Positions 36,865 to 48,400 of a stretch of DNA of 64,000 nucleotides are shown here, piece by piece. The notes beneath the pieces were generated by a model. That model was not told the origin of the DNA. It worked only from the letters and a program-made list of their open reading frames with translations, and searched no databases. The position numbers were made by a program, and so were the translations under genes. Origin of the DNA: Bostrychus sinensis (Eukaryota > Chordata > Actinopteri > Gobiiformes > Eleotridae); the NCBI GenBank assembly GCA_020698575.1, contig CM036242.1:10117624-10181623 (forward strand), given 5' to 3'. Each line of letters starts with the position of its first letter. Position 1 is the stretch's first letter.

Positions 36865-37776
36865 TGAGTGATTTTATAGAAGGTCAAACTTTCAAATGGC
36901 CAAAGGCTGAAAGTCTGTAATATGCAGAAACACACTTCACCATCCACATTGTTAGGTACACCCATTCTAATGCTTCTAAATGCTGCTGGAGAGCTTTTGC
37001 TTCAAGGTTTTCTGTAAAAAAACGATGGTTATTTAAGTTACTGTTATCAAGTTTGAGCTGGTTTGTCTTGAAACTGCTACTTGGATTTAGAAGCATCAGA
37101 ACAGTTAGACCTATATCCAATAATAGGGCTGGTCAATTTTTCATTAACATATGGACAGCTCAGAGTAAAAGTGCCATAAAGCTAAAATAATCTCACGCAT
37201 TTGAATATATATTATGGGAAAACCTACGGGGCCAGTTTGTCAGGGCTTCTATTTTTTTCTATGTCAATTTTTTCCTAAACAGCTAAATATATGTATTATA
37301 TTATAGAGCATTATTATAGACCATTAAATCTGTATATAGTTGTGCTTGTTATGCAGCTTATAACAACCAACTGAAACCAAATCACTTGAGCCTAAAGGTT
37401 GTGATGTAAAATTGTTTATCATATCTACAGGCCAATTTTACCAACAGTAAGGGCTTATTTTAATTTATACATTTGAAAAAAAGAGTTCACATGCAAATAT
37501 AATGAAAACTTTCATTCAGTGACAAATGCTATCATAAAAACATTCTCACATTAGATCTGTGTTACAAATTTAGATTAATGGGCCATATGAAATCTCACTT
37601 TGTGCAATGAGTGGCCCTTGAGCCAGACATTGGCCATGTTGCTTGGTTGAAAGCCTGTGCATTAGGCTTGACAGTGCAACCAGGAGCTGATTTGCACAAA
37701 AACCTTGTTGTCTTGTTGCACATAATCAGTGATTGATTGGCCCCAAAACACTTTGTTACATGTGACAGTAAAGTGA

Positions 37777-37782
37777 AATAAA
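37777..37782 (+). other. paqr5: candidate paqr5 polyadenylation signal
   Basis: First AATAAA after the paqr5 stop codon (913 nt downstream). A second AATAAA is at 38283-38288. Which one is used cannot be decided from sequence. Confidence 0.35.
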
Positions 37783-38621
37783 GGACAATCATAGCAGATA
37801 GTGAAAAATGTAACCACTTTGTTTCTATGTATGAATGAATGAATTTGTTTCTCAGGAAACTTGTTAAAATGTTAAAGTGTGCTACATTATTAAGCAGTAC
37901 TATGATGATAAAATTAAAATTGCTAACTTGTCAGATGTCCAGACAGGGGTATGAAGAGATTAGACTACCTATATTGGAACAAAACTGTGTATATTAACTG
38001 TATATTTTTCCTTGGTTATTTAATTTATGTTATGTATTAATGTTAGGCCTATATTTTGATTTTGCATACTGCATATCTTTAGCATTAGGCAAGGCAATGT
38101 GTTTTAAAATTAAAATAGAAGCGATGCATTAAAAGTGCTTTCCATCCATAAATACTAGTTAAACTTATTAATTATTATCATAAACTTATTTAGCCATCTT
38201 CACTTTTTGCTATAGTCATATGGTTACTGTCATGCACTTATGTTTGAGTATTAAATGTTAGCCTATTTATTTTTAGTTTGTAAATAAAATATTATATAAA
38301 GCTGAACACATGGGACTTTGTGTTTTTTTTCTTACTGTTAGAACCAAAGAGATACATTTTGTGTGGTGTAAAAAACAAAAAGCATATCATTTTGTGTACA
38401 ATTTAGACATTAGACATAACTTTTGTATTGCCTCCAAATTTTTCCTAGGCTGTTGAGTTACTGACAAAAAAATTAAAAGAGCTATCTCTGAAGGCCTAGT
38501 CCTAATCATTGCAAATATTTATATTGTTGCTAATGCTATAAGCCTACTTTTTTATGTTGAAAATGGCTAAATCACCGGACCTACAACAACAATCACTGGG
38601 CCAAATAGCTATAATTTAGAA

Positions 38622-39056
38622 TAGTGTTTCCCAACCGGGGATACAGGATCCCCAAGGGGTACGCAGACACTTTGCAGGGGGTATGTGATATTAATTGATA
38701 GTTTCTGTGGAAGATCATAAGAAAATATTTACAATCTTTACATACTAAACCATTGTGGCCCCCAATGACACTTGGACTGGTCAAATTTGGTCCAAAACCA
38801 AAAGGAATATTATTCTTTTAAATTTGTGTTTTTTGTTTTTTACATTTAAAATATGAAACAGATGTAAAATAATGAGTAAAATAAAAAGTAAGTTAAGTAA
38901 ATAAAACCAATAGAGTTTATATAGTAATATTTTAGTGTACACTGTCTTTGCACGGAGACAGTGGAGGTTTTTGACCACCAAGAATGAGGGGTACTCACGG
39001 TATGAGATAGGCCCAGGAGGTACACAAGACCAAAAAGGTTGGGAACGGTAGCAATG
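38622..39056. mobile_element. hAT-type MITE with ATTTAGAA target duplication
   Basis: Starts TAGTGTTTCCCAACCGGGG and ends GGTTGGGAACGGTAGCAATG. Flanked by atttagaa at 38614-38621 and 39057-39064. Shares 'gacactttgcagggggt' and 'gaggggtactcacgg' with the 29055 element. It lies between paqr5 and kif23, about 200 bases upstream of the kif23 promoter motifs. Confidence 0.7.
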
Positions 39057-39264
39057 ATTTAGAAAAAAAAATAGCCTACAGAAAGTCGGTAGCCTATGTA
39101 TAATGATCTTTCTGCCATTTTAGTTCTAATCCTTTAATATAAAGTATATGAATTATTAATGTATTATTAGTTATAGAATAATAACACATCCATAAATGTG
39201 TCGTTTATTTTTTCATTTACCTGCATTTTGAGAATTGTCCTGTGGGGGGCATGGTAGATGGCTT

Positions 39265-39456
39265 GGGGGCGGGGTCAATCCTTGAAGCCTCATGGCTTGA
39301 AGGCGGGACTTCCGCTTTCTAATCTTTTTCTCGCGCTCTGATTGGACGATAGTGTCCTGTCAGAACAACGGCTCACCAGAGCGAATTTTTCAAATCAAAT
39401 CGAGAAGAGGCGCTCTTGTGAGAGTGAGAGCCGGACACTATTATTAAAACATCACA
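39265..39456 (+). promoter_or_regulatory. kif23: kif23 proximal promoter (GC box, E2F-like, CCAAT, CHR-like)
   Basis: Upstream of the kif23 ATG are GGGGGCGGGG (39265-39274), GGCGGGA (39302-39308, E2F-like), an inverted CCAAT box ATTGG (39341-39345) and TTCAAA (39389-39394, reverse of the CHR consensus TTTGAA). CCAAT and CHR are about 45 bp apart. No TATA box is visible. This is the known arrangement of late cell-cycle genes controlled by NF-Y and the DREAM/MMB complex, to which mammalian KIF23 belongs. Confidence 0.6.
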
Positions 39457-42400
39457 ATGCAGAGACAGGGGTGAGAATCATCTCTTTTAAAATCTACCCT
39501 AAACCTTACGATAGTCCCCCTTTAAGTTTTTTCGGTAGATTATCACTCTCTTGTTAGGTAGCGGTTAGCTTGAAAGTTAGTTGCCTGTTTGCTCCGACCA
39601 CAGACCCAGACGGCTAACAAGCTAACGCCAGTACATTTAGCAAATGCCACTTAACGCTAGCTTATCAGATTTTCTTTCCACTTCATGTCCGTAAATAACT
39701 ACAGAGGCTTTATAAAGAAAATCGTTTCATCGTTCATAATATTAACAGTTAATTGTTAAATGTTGTGTATATTTCCTGAATCTAATGGATATTCTCTCTG
39801 TTTTTGACTAACATTAACGGATTAGTGGTCAAAACAATTTCCTATCCCATGTAAATCCAGCTCTAACATTATAATATTAGGTTACTCACATAGGTCATCT
39901 TTGTGTGGGTTCTGTGTAACGTTACAGCATAGGTCATTGGGTGTGTTTTTGGGTTAAACCAGGTGACTATTACAGACGTTTTCAGTTTTTGTCTCAGTCT
40001 GGGGAAGTAGATGTGAAATGTAAAGTGATGACATACAAACACTAAATAGAAACATACTTTTCAGAATCGTGTCTTTCTAACTTTTTAAATGGCACTAAGT
40101 GTTAAGAGATTTTTTAAGATTAGTTAAGAGATCTTTTTTTGTCTGTTCCAGCAAAGGCAAGACTCCTCGGAGGCCAGGCCCAAAGAGGAGTCCCAATGTT
40201 GAAAAAGATCCAGTCGGAGTAAGTAAACATCCACGCAAGATGGTTTAATAAAGTTTTTAATTTCAAAGCCAGATGTATTTTTCAGGTAACTTAATGAAAT
40301 GTATTTTTTGTTATCAAAACGGCAAATTTTGAAACATGTTTGTTTTCTCCGAAATGTATTGATATAACTGTACATCAGAATAACATTTATACTGTAGCTT
40401 GTAGCTGTACTGTACACAACATTGATATATATATTATTATATACTATTTATTTCCTGGCAAGACGCTACACCCACATAGCATACTCCAGTCACTGTATGT
40501 GGCTGGTTGTGACAGGAAGGTTATCCAGCGTAAAAACCTGAAAAATCACCATGCGACTGGTTTGCTGCGGCGACCATGAACTAAAAGGGGAGCAGCCAAA
40601 AGATAAAAACCAACAAAAAAATAGAGTTAATGTCTGGTATATAGAAAACTTTTTTTTAATTCACAAGTTTTGACAAGCTGTATCGCAGTACAGTGATAGT
40701 TTCTGTCTTTTGTTTGCCCTCTGCAGGTATACTGCCGTATCCGTCCTCTTGGAGCAGATGACCAGGAATGCTGTGTTGAAATGATTAGTAACACCACAAT
40801 TCAGCTGCATGCTCCTGATGGACTAAAGGCAAACCGCAATGGAGAATACAAAGAGGTAAGCAAAAAGTTTCAACAGGAACATGCCCTTGTTGATTTAAGT
40901 ATATTTCCATCTTATGCATCCATTTGCATTCTATGCAATTTCCCCACGGAGGGACTAATAAAGGTTTTCTTATTCTTATTATCTTCTACTTTTTTGTTCT
41001 TGTCTTTTAGATGCAGTACTCCTTTAAAAAAGTATTTGGCGTCAATACCAGTCAAATTGAACTTTTTGAGGATGTGGCTAAGCCCCTTGTTGATGACCTC
41101 ATTCACAGCAAAAATGGTAAGTGGTATTCTAATTTGCTTTATGAAATTGGTCTTATTATGACAGGAATTATCATAAAATGTTTAATGTTGGCACTCTGAA
41201 TATAATTATGCTAATCATTTAGAGCTTTGCAATATTATAAAAAACATTTGATAACATCTCTGTTTTTGACTAACATTAACGGATTAGTGGTCAAAACAAT
41301 TTCCTATCCCATGTAAATCCAGCTCTAACATTATAATATTAGGTTATGCACATAGGTCATCTTTGTATGGGTTCTGTGTAACGTTACAGCATAGGTCATT
41401 GGGTGTGTTTTTGGGTTAAACCAGGTGACTATTACAGACGTTTTCAGTTTTTGTCTCAGTCTGGGGAAGTAGATATGAAATGTAAAGTGAAACATTTGAA
41501 TATTGTCAGGTTGATACCTCTTGATATTTGAAAACCCTGTTGACAGCAGAATCTAATGAATGATTATAAAGTCTCTCTGGACCCACTTCCACTGGTTAAA
41601 ACAACAGTTATCTTGTGCCACATTCTCATATCATTGTAACTTGTAGGTCTGCTGTTCACATACGGTGTTACGGGAAGTGGTAAGACGTTCACCATGACTG
41701 GCTCACCTGGAGAAGGTGGGCTCCTTCCTCGTTCCCTGGACATGCTCTTCAATAGCATCAGCCCCTTTCAGGCTAAAAGATTTGTAAGCTAGTTTTAAAT
41801 TTATCAATCCAAATTTTTAACAATTCAATGAATCAACGCTGTTCTGGAATTTAAAACATTGTTTTTATTTAGGTGTTTAAACCAGATGACAAAAATGGGA
41901 TGGAGATCCAGGACACAGTTGAGGCTCTCTTGGAAAGACAAAAGCGAGAAAGTCAACAGCCTGCTGTGCCCAGAACACCCTCTGCAAGGTACGTCACATA
42001 CAGTATACCAGATTTTGAGCTGATACATGAAGTGGAGGAAACAAAGTGAATGTGCTATTCCTGTCCTTCCTTTTGTTTTTTAGGCAGAAGGCAGACCCTG
42101 AGTTTGCAGACATGATCAATCCAGAGGAGGCGTGTAAATCTGAAACTGTGGATGAAGACTGCTGCTACAGTGTCTTTGTGTCCTATATTGAAATCTACAA
42201 CAACTACATCTATGACCTACTTGAAGATGCTCCATTTGACCCCATAAGACCAAAGTAAGACACATATTTTGCTCAATTCAGAAGGAAGAGTTTATTGGTG
42301 TTGGTATTTTTTCATTCTTTCACATTCTTGCTTCAGTTATTTCACAATGTTGCCTCTACTAATGTCCACAGAAATATATCTTTTTATATGTACAACTGCC

Positions 42401-45400
42401 CACATTGTGACAATAGGGCTGGGCAATATGTACAGGTTGGGAACAATAGGTCACATATTGGTCTTACAATAGCCAGTATAGAAAAATTAAAATCAAGTAA
42501 TGTTGCTTTAACAACTAAATGTGCTGTATCTTTATATATTAGTTGGGTGGCATATTGGTTAGCACTCCTGTCTCACAGCAAGAACTCCAGTTTCCCCCAC
42601 CACCAGTGTCTGTGGTGTGAAAGCTGCCGACTCAGTAGTTTTGCTAGAGATAATTACTGTCTGTCATTTTGTGGGATGTAAACCCACCTGGATTAGTAGG
42701 CTACAGTAAACGAGAATCTCTCCATGTCCTGCACTGAATTTCGTAACACACAGAGCTAAATTCCTCTTTTCTGGAGACTGCTGTTTTGCAAAGGGTATAG
42801 CCTCTGCATATAGCTCCATAAATAGTTTGACAGATCATGCATTGAGTCCCTGCGATGGTGTGTTCAGGTGCCCTTTGTAACACTTTGAAATGTAGCGCAT
42901 GAGGCCCGTTGTCATAGAAACAAGTTCGGGGGTCAGCTGACGGTTATCACGTGGCTTATGGTGTAGCGTTTGGGGACAATCCAGTCCAACTTTATTTATA
43001 GAGCACTTTATAACAACACAGGTGACCGAAGTGCTGTACACCAACATCAGACAAAAAATACAACAAATATAAAACACATGTTAAAGAAATAAAAGTAAAA
43101 TCTAACAAAACAACAATAAAGCAATAAAAGTCAATCCTCAAACTGAGTTAAAAGCCAAAGAGAAAAAGTGCATTTTAAGGAGGTTTTTAAAAACAGGAAG
43201 TGAATCGGCCTGTCTCAAGTGCAAAGGGAGCTTATTCCACAGTTTAGGAGCAGCCACTGAAAAAGCCCGATCCCCTCTCAGTTTTCTTTTGGTCTTCAAG
43301 ACGACCAGCAAAGACTTGAGTGAGCGTGGGAGGGTGTAAGGCAAAAGATCAGACAGGTACTGAGGGGCCAAACCATGAAGACACTTAAAAACAAATAAAA
43401 GAACTATAAAATCTATACAAAAGCAAAAAGGGAGTGAATAAAGGGATTGGAGAATGGGAGAGATGTGGTAAAAATGCACGTGTTCATGTTTAAAGGCGAA
43501 CAACAGCATTCTGGACTAATTGCAGTCAAGCAAGAGAAGTTTTACTAAGCCCAGTATAAAGTCTGTTGCAGTAATCAAAATGAGTGGTGATAAAAGCATG
43601 GATTAAAATTTCAAAGTCATGTTGAGATAAAACAAATTTTACTTTGGCCAGTTGCCTCAGTTGTCTTTGGCCAGAATGGTAAACAACGCGTGTGAACACA
43701 AACCACACCACAGAAAAGTAAACACAACTGCATCTAGTGCGCCCTGAGGCTGTACCATGGAGTGCACCGACATGTGTCACAACGACCTTAATCTCAGTGG
43801 GACTTTCCTGGTTAAATAAAGGTCAAATAAAATTTATAAACAAAATAGCAGTCATTGTATAATATACACAAGTATACTGTTATACCTAAAATGCAGTATA
43901 TTGCCCAGCCCTGCTAGATTTTTGTCTTCTAGTTATATTCTAAAGATGCACTCTTAAACCTTGTGTTTGTCAGGTGGCTTGATGGGGGCACTCCTGTACG
44001 GAACAAAGAGTTCATGTATGTGGTTTATACGACACACAGTCTGTAGCCTTAACATGGCTGTAACTACCATTCTGTAGTCCACCCACCCCATTAATCTAAA
44101 CCCTGCATTAAAGTACTGTAGCTCGTTCATGTTCTCGCTAGTTCATGGCATAGCTTAGTTGCTTTGGTGGCTGTCTATGCTCCTTGATGCTTTTCCAAAT
44201 TTGTACTTCACATGTAAGTATTACTGAGCTGATTTGAATGTTTGTGAATGGCTTCTGCTTAACTGCAAAGTATGCATGTGTTAATTTTGGTGTCAAATTA
44301 CAATAAGGAACACTATGTTTGTTATTCCTTATGTTTGCTTATGTGTTTTTGTAAACAATAGTTTTTTGATCCGACTACTTGCAGACCTCCTCAGTCAAAG
44401 CTTCTACGTGAGGATCAGAATCATAACATGTATGTGGCTGGATGCACAGAGGTGGAGGTGAAATCAACAGAAGAGGCTTTTGAAGTCTTTTGGAAAGGTG
44501 AGCGCTGTTTTATTCACACAAACCATGACAAACTATTAGGCTCTGGTAATATTATTACTTTTGCTTTTCCTATCCCAACTGGGGATACAGTAAACTTTTT
44601 ACTGCAAATTAAAAAAATAGCTTTGTGGAATCAGGGAAAACAGAGCTGTACATAATTTTTTTGGTACATTAAACAGAGCACACTGGATGTAGAAGGCTTG
44701 TTGATTGGTTTTGTCACTGTAGGACAAAAGAAAAGAAGAATAGCCAACACTCAGCTGAACCGTGAGTCCAGCCGCTCCCACAGCGTCTTCACTCTGAAGC
44801 TGGCTCAGGCTCCACTTGATGCAGATGGGGATCACATTCTGCAGGTCATACTCCACTGCTTTATGTAGATAATTATTGAGCCAGTGGTTTGTGATGTTCA
44901 TGTTTGATACCTAAATGACAGGACAAAAACCAGGTGACTGTGAGCCAGCTGTGTCTGGTCGATTTGGCGGGGAGTGAGCGCACCAACAGGACGAGAGCAG
45001 AGGGAAGCCGTCTCAGAGAGGCTGGTATGTTTATCTACTGTTAAAGAGCTTAAAAAACATTGTAGTTAGCCTGAAAGTATTAAAAATGTGTTATTTCCAG
45101 GTAACATTAACCAGTCTCTAATGACTCTGCGGACTTGTATGGAGGTGCTGCGAGAAAACCAGATGTGTGGCACTAATAAGGTTGGCCTTTATGCGTTTAA
45201 TTGATCTATAACTGTCCTTTTTTCTTGAGCTCATTGTTGGTGGCTAATTTGACCGCTTTGTGTTTAAGATGGTACCTTACAGGGACTCCAAAGTGACCCA
45301 TCTTTTTAAAAACTACTTTGACGGAGAAGGCAAAGTCAGAATGGTCGTCTGTGTCAACCCAAAAGCTGACGACTATGAGGAAACTATGGTAACGCAGCAT

Positions 45401-48400
45401 CTTCACATCTGTACAAATTGTAAATTTCCAACAGGGTTTGATATAAAGAGCTTTATTGTTTGTTGTGCAGCTGGTGATGCGCTTTGCAGAGATGACCCAA
45501 GAGGTGGAGGTGGCTCGTCCTGTGGACCGGCCCATCTGTGGTCTGGCTGCAGGACGTAGACACAGAAACCAGGCCTTCAAGGAGGAGCTGACAAGACGGC
45601 TGGAGGAGCGAGGGGGCGCCACTAATGCCGGTAATTTAGTTTTGCAAAAGTTACACGCTGGATTTGCATCAGGCTGTGTTTTGTTGTTGTTTTGTTCTCA
45701 TAAAAATGTCTGTCTTCCCCAGTGGATGATCCTGTCCTGTTTAACCAGCTGATCGAAAGCCTTCCCCCACTGCCTCCCTGTACTCTGGTGGACCCTGCAG
45801 ATGATCAGATGCTTCCTCGTCTCATTGAAATTTTGGAGAAGAGGCATCGGATACGTCAGATGATGACAGATCAGTTCAACAAAACTGGTACGAATCCCAC
45901 AGATCTGTGTATCATTCACTATTCTCGTTTCATTTTTTAATTGTTTCTATTTTACATTTTATACTTTACTGGTCTCTTGATTTAAAATTGATATGCTTAT
46001 ATTATGCTTCACCTAAAAAACATGACCTGATTGTCCAATAAGTACTAAACATTTCCTGTTCATAAAGATATGTTTTGATTTTGATTAACAACTTTTATGT
46101 TTGGCAATTAACGTTTTTCCTCTGTCCTCAAATAGCAAGCACAATAAAATCAATGCTCGACCAGTTTGCCTCTCAAAGCAATGCCAAGGAAGCATTCATT
46201 CACAATCAGCAAAGCAGACTGGGCGAAAAAGAGAAACTTATCCTCAATCAGAAGACTGAGATTGAACGCTTGGAAAAGAAATCCAAAACACTGGAATATA
46301 AGGTGAATGACACTTTTTACAGTAATGTATAATGTGCCCTGTTGTACATGATTCTAGTCTAGGTACAAAGACCAAGGTGTCTTATACCATTGTGTTTTTA
46401 GATCGAAATCCTTCAGAAGACCACAGACATGTATGAGCAGGACAAGCGGTCCCTGGAGCAGGAGCTGGACACCAGAGAACAGAAGCTTCAGAAGGAGCTG
46501 TCAGAGAGGAAGCGCATGGAGCAGCGCATGCAGGGAGTGGTGGCTGACACCAGGCACAAGTGGGAGAAGGAGTGTGTAAGTAAACAAGAGCAAGTATGGT
46601 AGAGTGTGTGTGTTGGGAATATTCAGTCTGTGAGCTCAATGAGATGAAGGTAGACCTATACTTTTCCTGCTAATGAACAAAAGTAATATGAAATTGTAAA
46701 GCAGAGTGATATTTGATTTCTTCTTTGCATTATGTAATTTATAGACCCTTATAATGTTTGTAAACAGAATGGCTGCTTTCCAGTGGCTCAGGTGGTAGAG
46801 TGGTCATCCTATACCTGGAGTCCTCTTTTTCCCCAGTTCATGTCCTTTGGCAAGACACTTCACCCACCTTGCCTTTATGAAAGTATGACTGTGTTATTGT
46901 GTTTGGTGGTGGCTGGAGAGGCTGTAGGTGCAGGATGTCAACCTAGTCTCTGTCAGTCTGCCCCAGGGCAGTTGTGGCTAGGGAAGTAGCTCACCACCGC
47001 TGAGTGTGACTGAGGAGTGAATGAATAATGGACTGGTAATGGTAAAGTGCTTTGGGAAGCGCAACTAAACTAAATAGACCATAATACATTTTCTATGGAG
47101 GATTTATCATTATTCACAAAATATAGCAAATTATGAATAAACACAATGAATTTGGCAACTGACCACATGTAAGTTGTGTCAGTGCTTGGATAGAAAACAT
47201 TGGTGACATTTTATTTAACATAGCAATGTCTATAATTTGCATTAATGCTAAAGGTGATGTAAGTTATGTTTCTAAATTTTAATGTTGAATTAGTATTTAC
47301 AGAAATGTTGCAGCTGCAGATGACAATAGTTTGTCAATGTATGCAATTTAATCAATCCCCCCAAATACTACTTTTATATGTTAACTCAAGTGAATAGAAG
47401 TGACTCTTAGAGCTGAGTGCTATTAATTCAGAGTAACAATAACAAATACATAAATTCTCCACATTCACATTCTTCAGGAGAGACGAGTGAATGCCAAGCA
47501 GTTAGAGATGCAAAACAAGCTGTGGGTGAAGGATGAGAAGTTGAAGCAGCTCAAAGCCATCGTGACTGAGAGCAACAGCGGAGGTTTGTCTGAGTGCCCG
47601 CAGAGGCCGTCCCGAGAGAAGGACCGCACTGCCGGCCAGAAGAGGTCTGCCTCTCCCTCTCCAGCTTCCCGTGAGTACTCATCCTTCTATCCCGATATGT
47701 AATCCTGAATGAGCCGCTTAGTGAAGGTGCGCCTGGAAAATTTGCATGGCACTAATGTGGGTTTTGTCTCCACCATGAGCTCTCTGTTTATAATACATTA
47801 TGTGCAGTCATTTGCTTTAACAGTCACTAAGCTTGGGCACATCCCATTACTTTTCAGGACAACAGCCAGACACCTTCTCACCCAAACCGAACCAAAACTA
47901 GAACAGTTCAGGTCTCCCCACCACCCTCCCCCTCCTCGTCGTCCCCCAGCCCCACTTCCTCTCAGCCCTCGGTAGCCTCATGTATCTCTCAGTGGGAGAG
48001 GAGGTGTCCCGTAGAGCCTGACAGCCAGGGTAGGCACGGGACGCCCCAGCACAGGAGCCGGACCCCCGCCTGCAGCAGTGTGGGCCGCAGAAGAGGCCAG
48101 CGCTGGGCTCCAGGCTCCGAAGGCCCCCGCCACACGACTGGTCTATGGGCTAGGCCTAGAGGAAGGCACCAGGGTCAGTGTGTGTGAAAAGACTAGCAGT
48201 AGCGCAGTAGTGTTCTTGCTTATTCATGTAGCTTTTTAGTGCTTAGGTGTTTATCTTTGCTTGATGCGATTACTATTCCTCTATAGAAACACATGCAGTT
48301 TACATTTTACAGCTAAAATTATACATTTTAGCTTCCAGGATACAAATGCCCCTTAGTTTCTACTCATTTACACTTTTCTGTAAATATTTCAATACTACAT

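Noticed and set aside
46779..46860. tRNA gene
   Set aside because: The A- and B-box-like words belong to a SINE; no cloverleaf with a proper anticodon arm could be drawn.
47709..47975. 88-codon proline-rich ORF overlapping the CHO1 exon
   Set aside because: Wrong frame; the conserved SVASCISQW lies in another frame of the same DNA.
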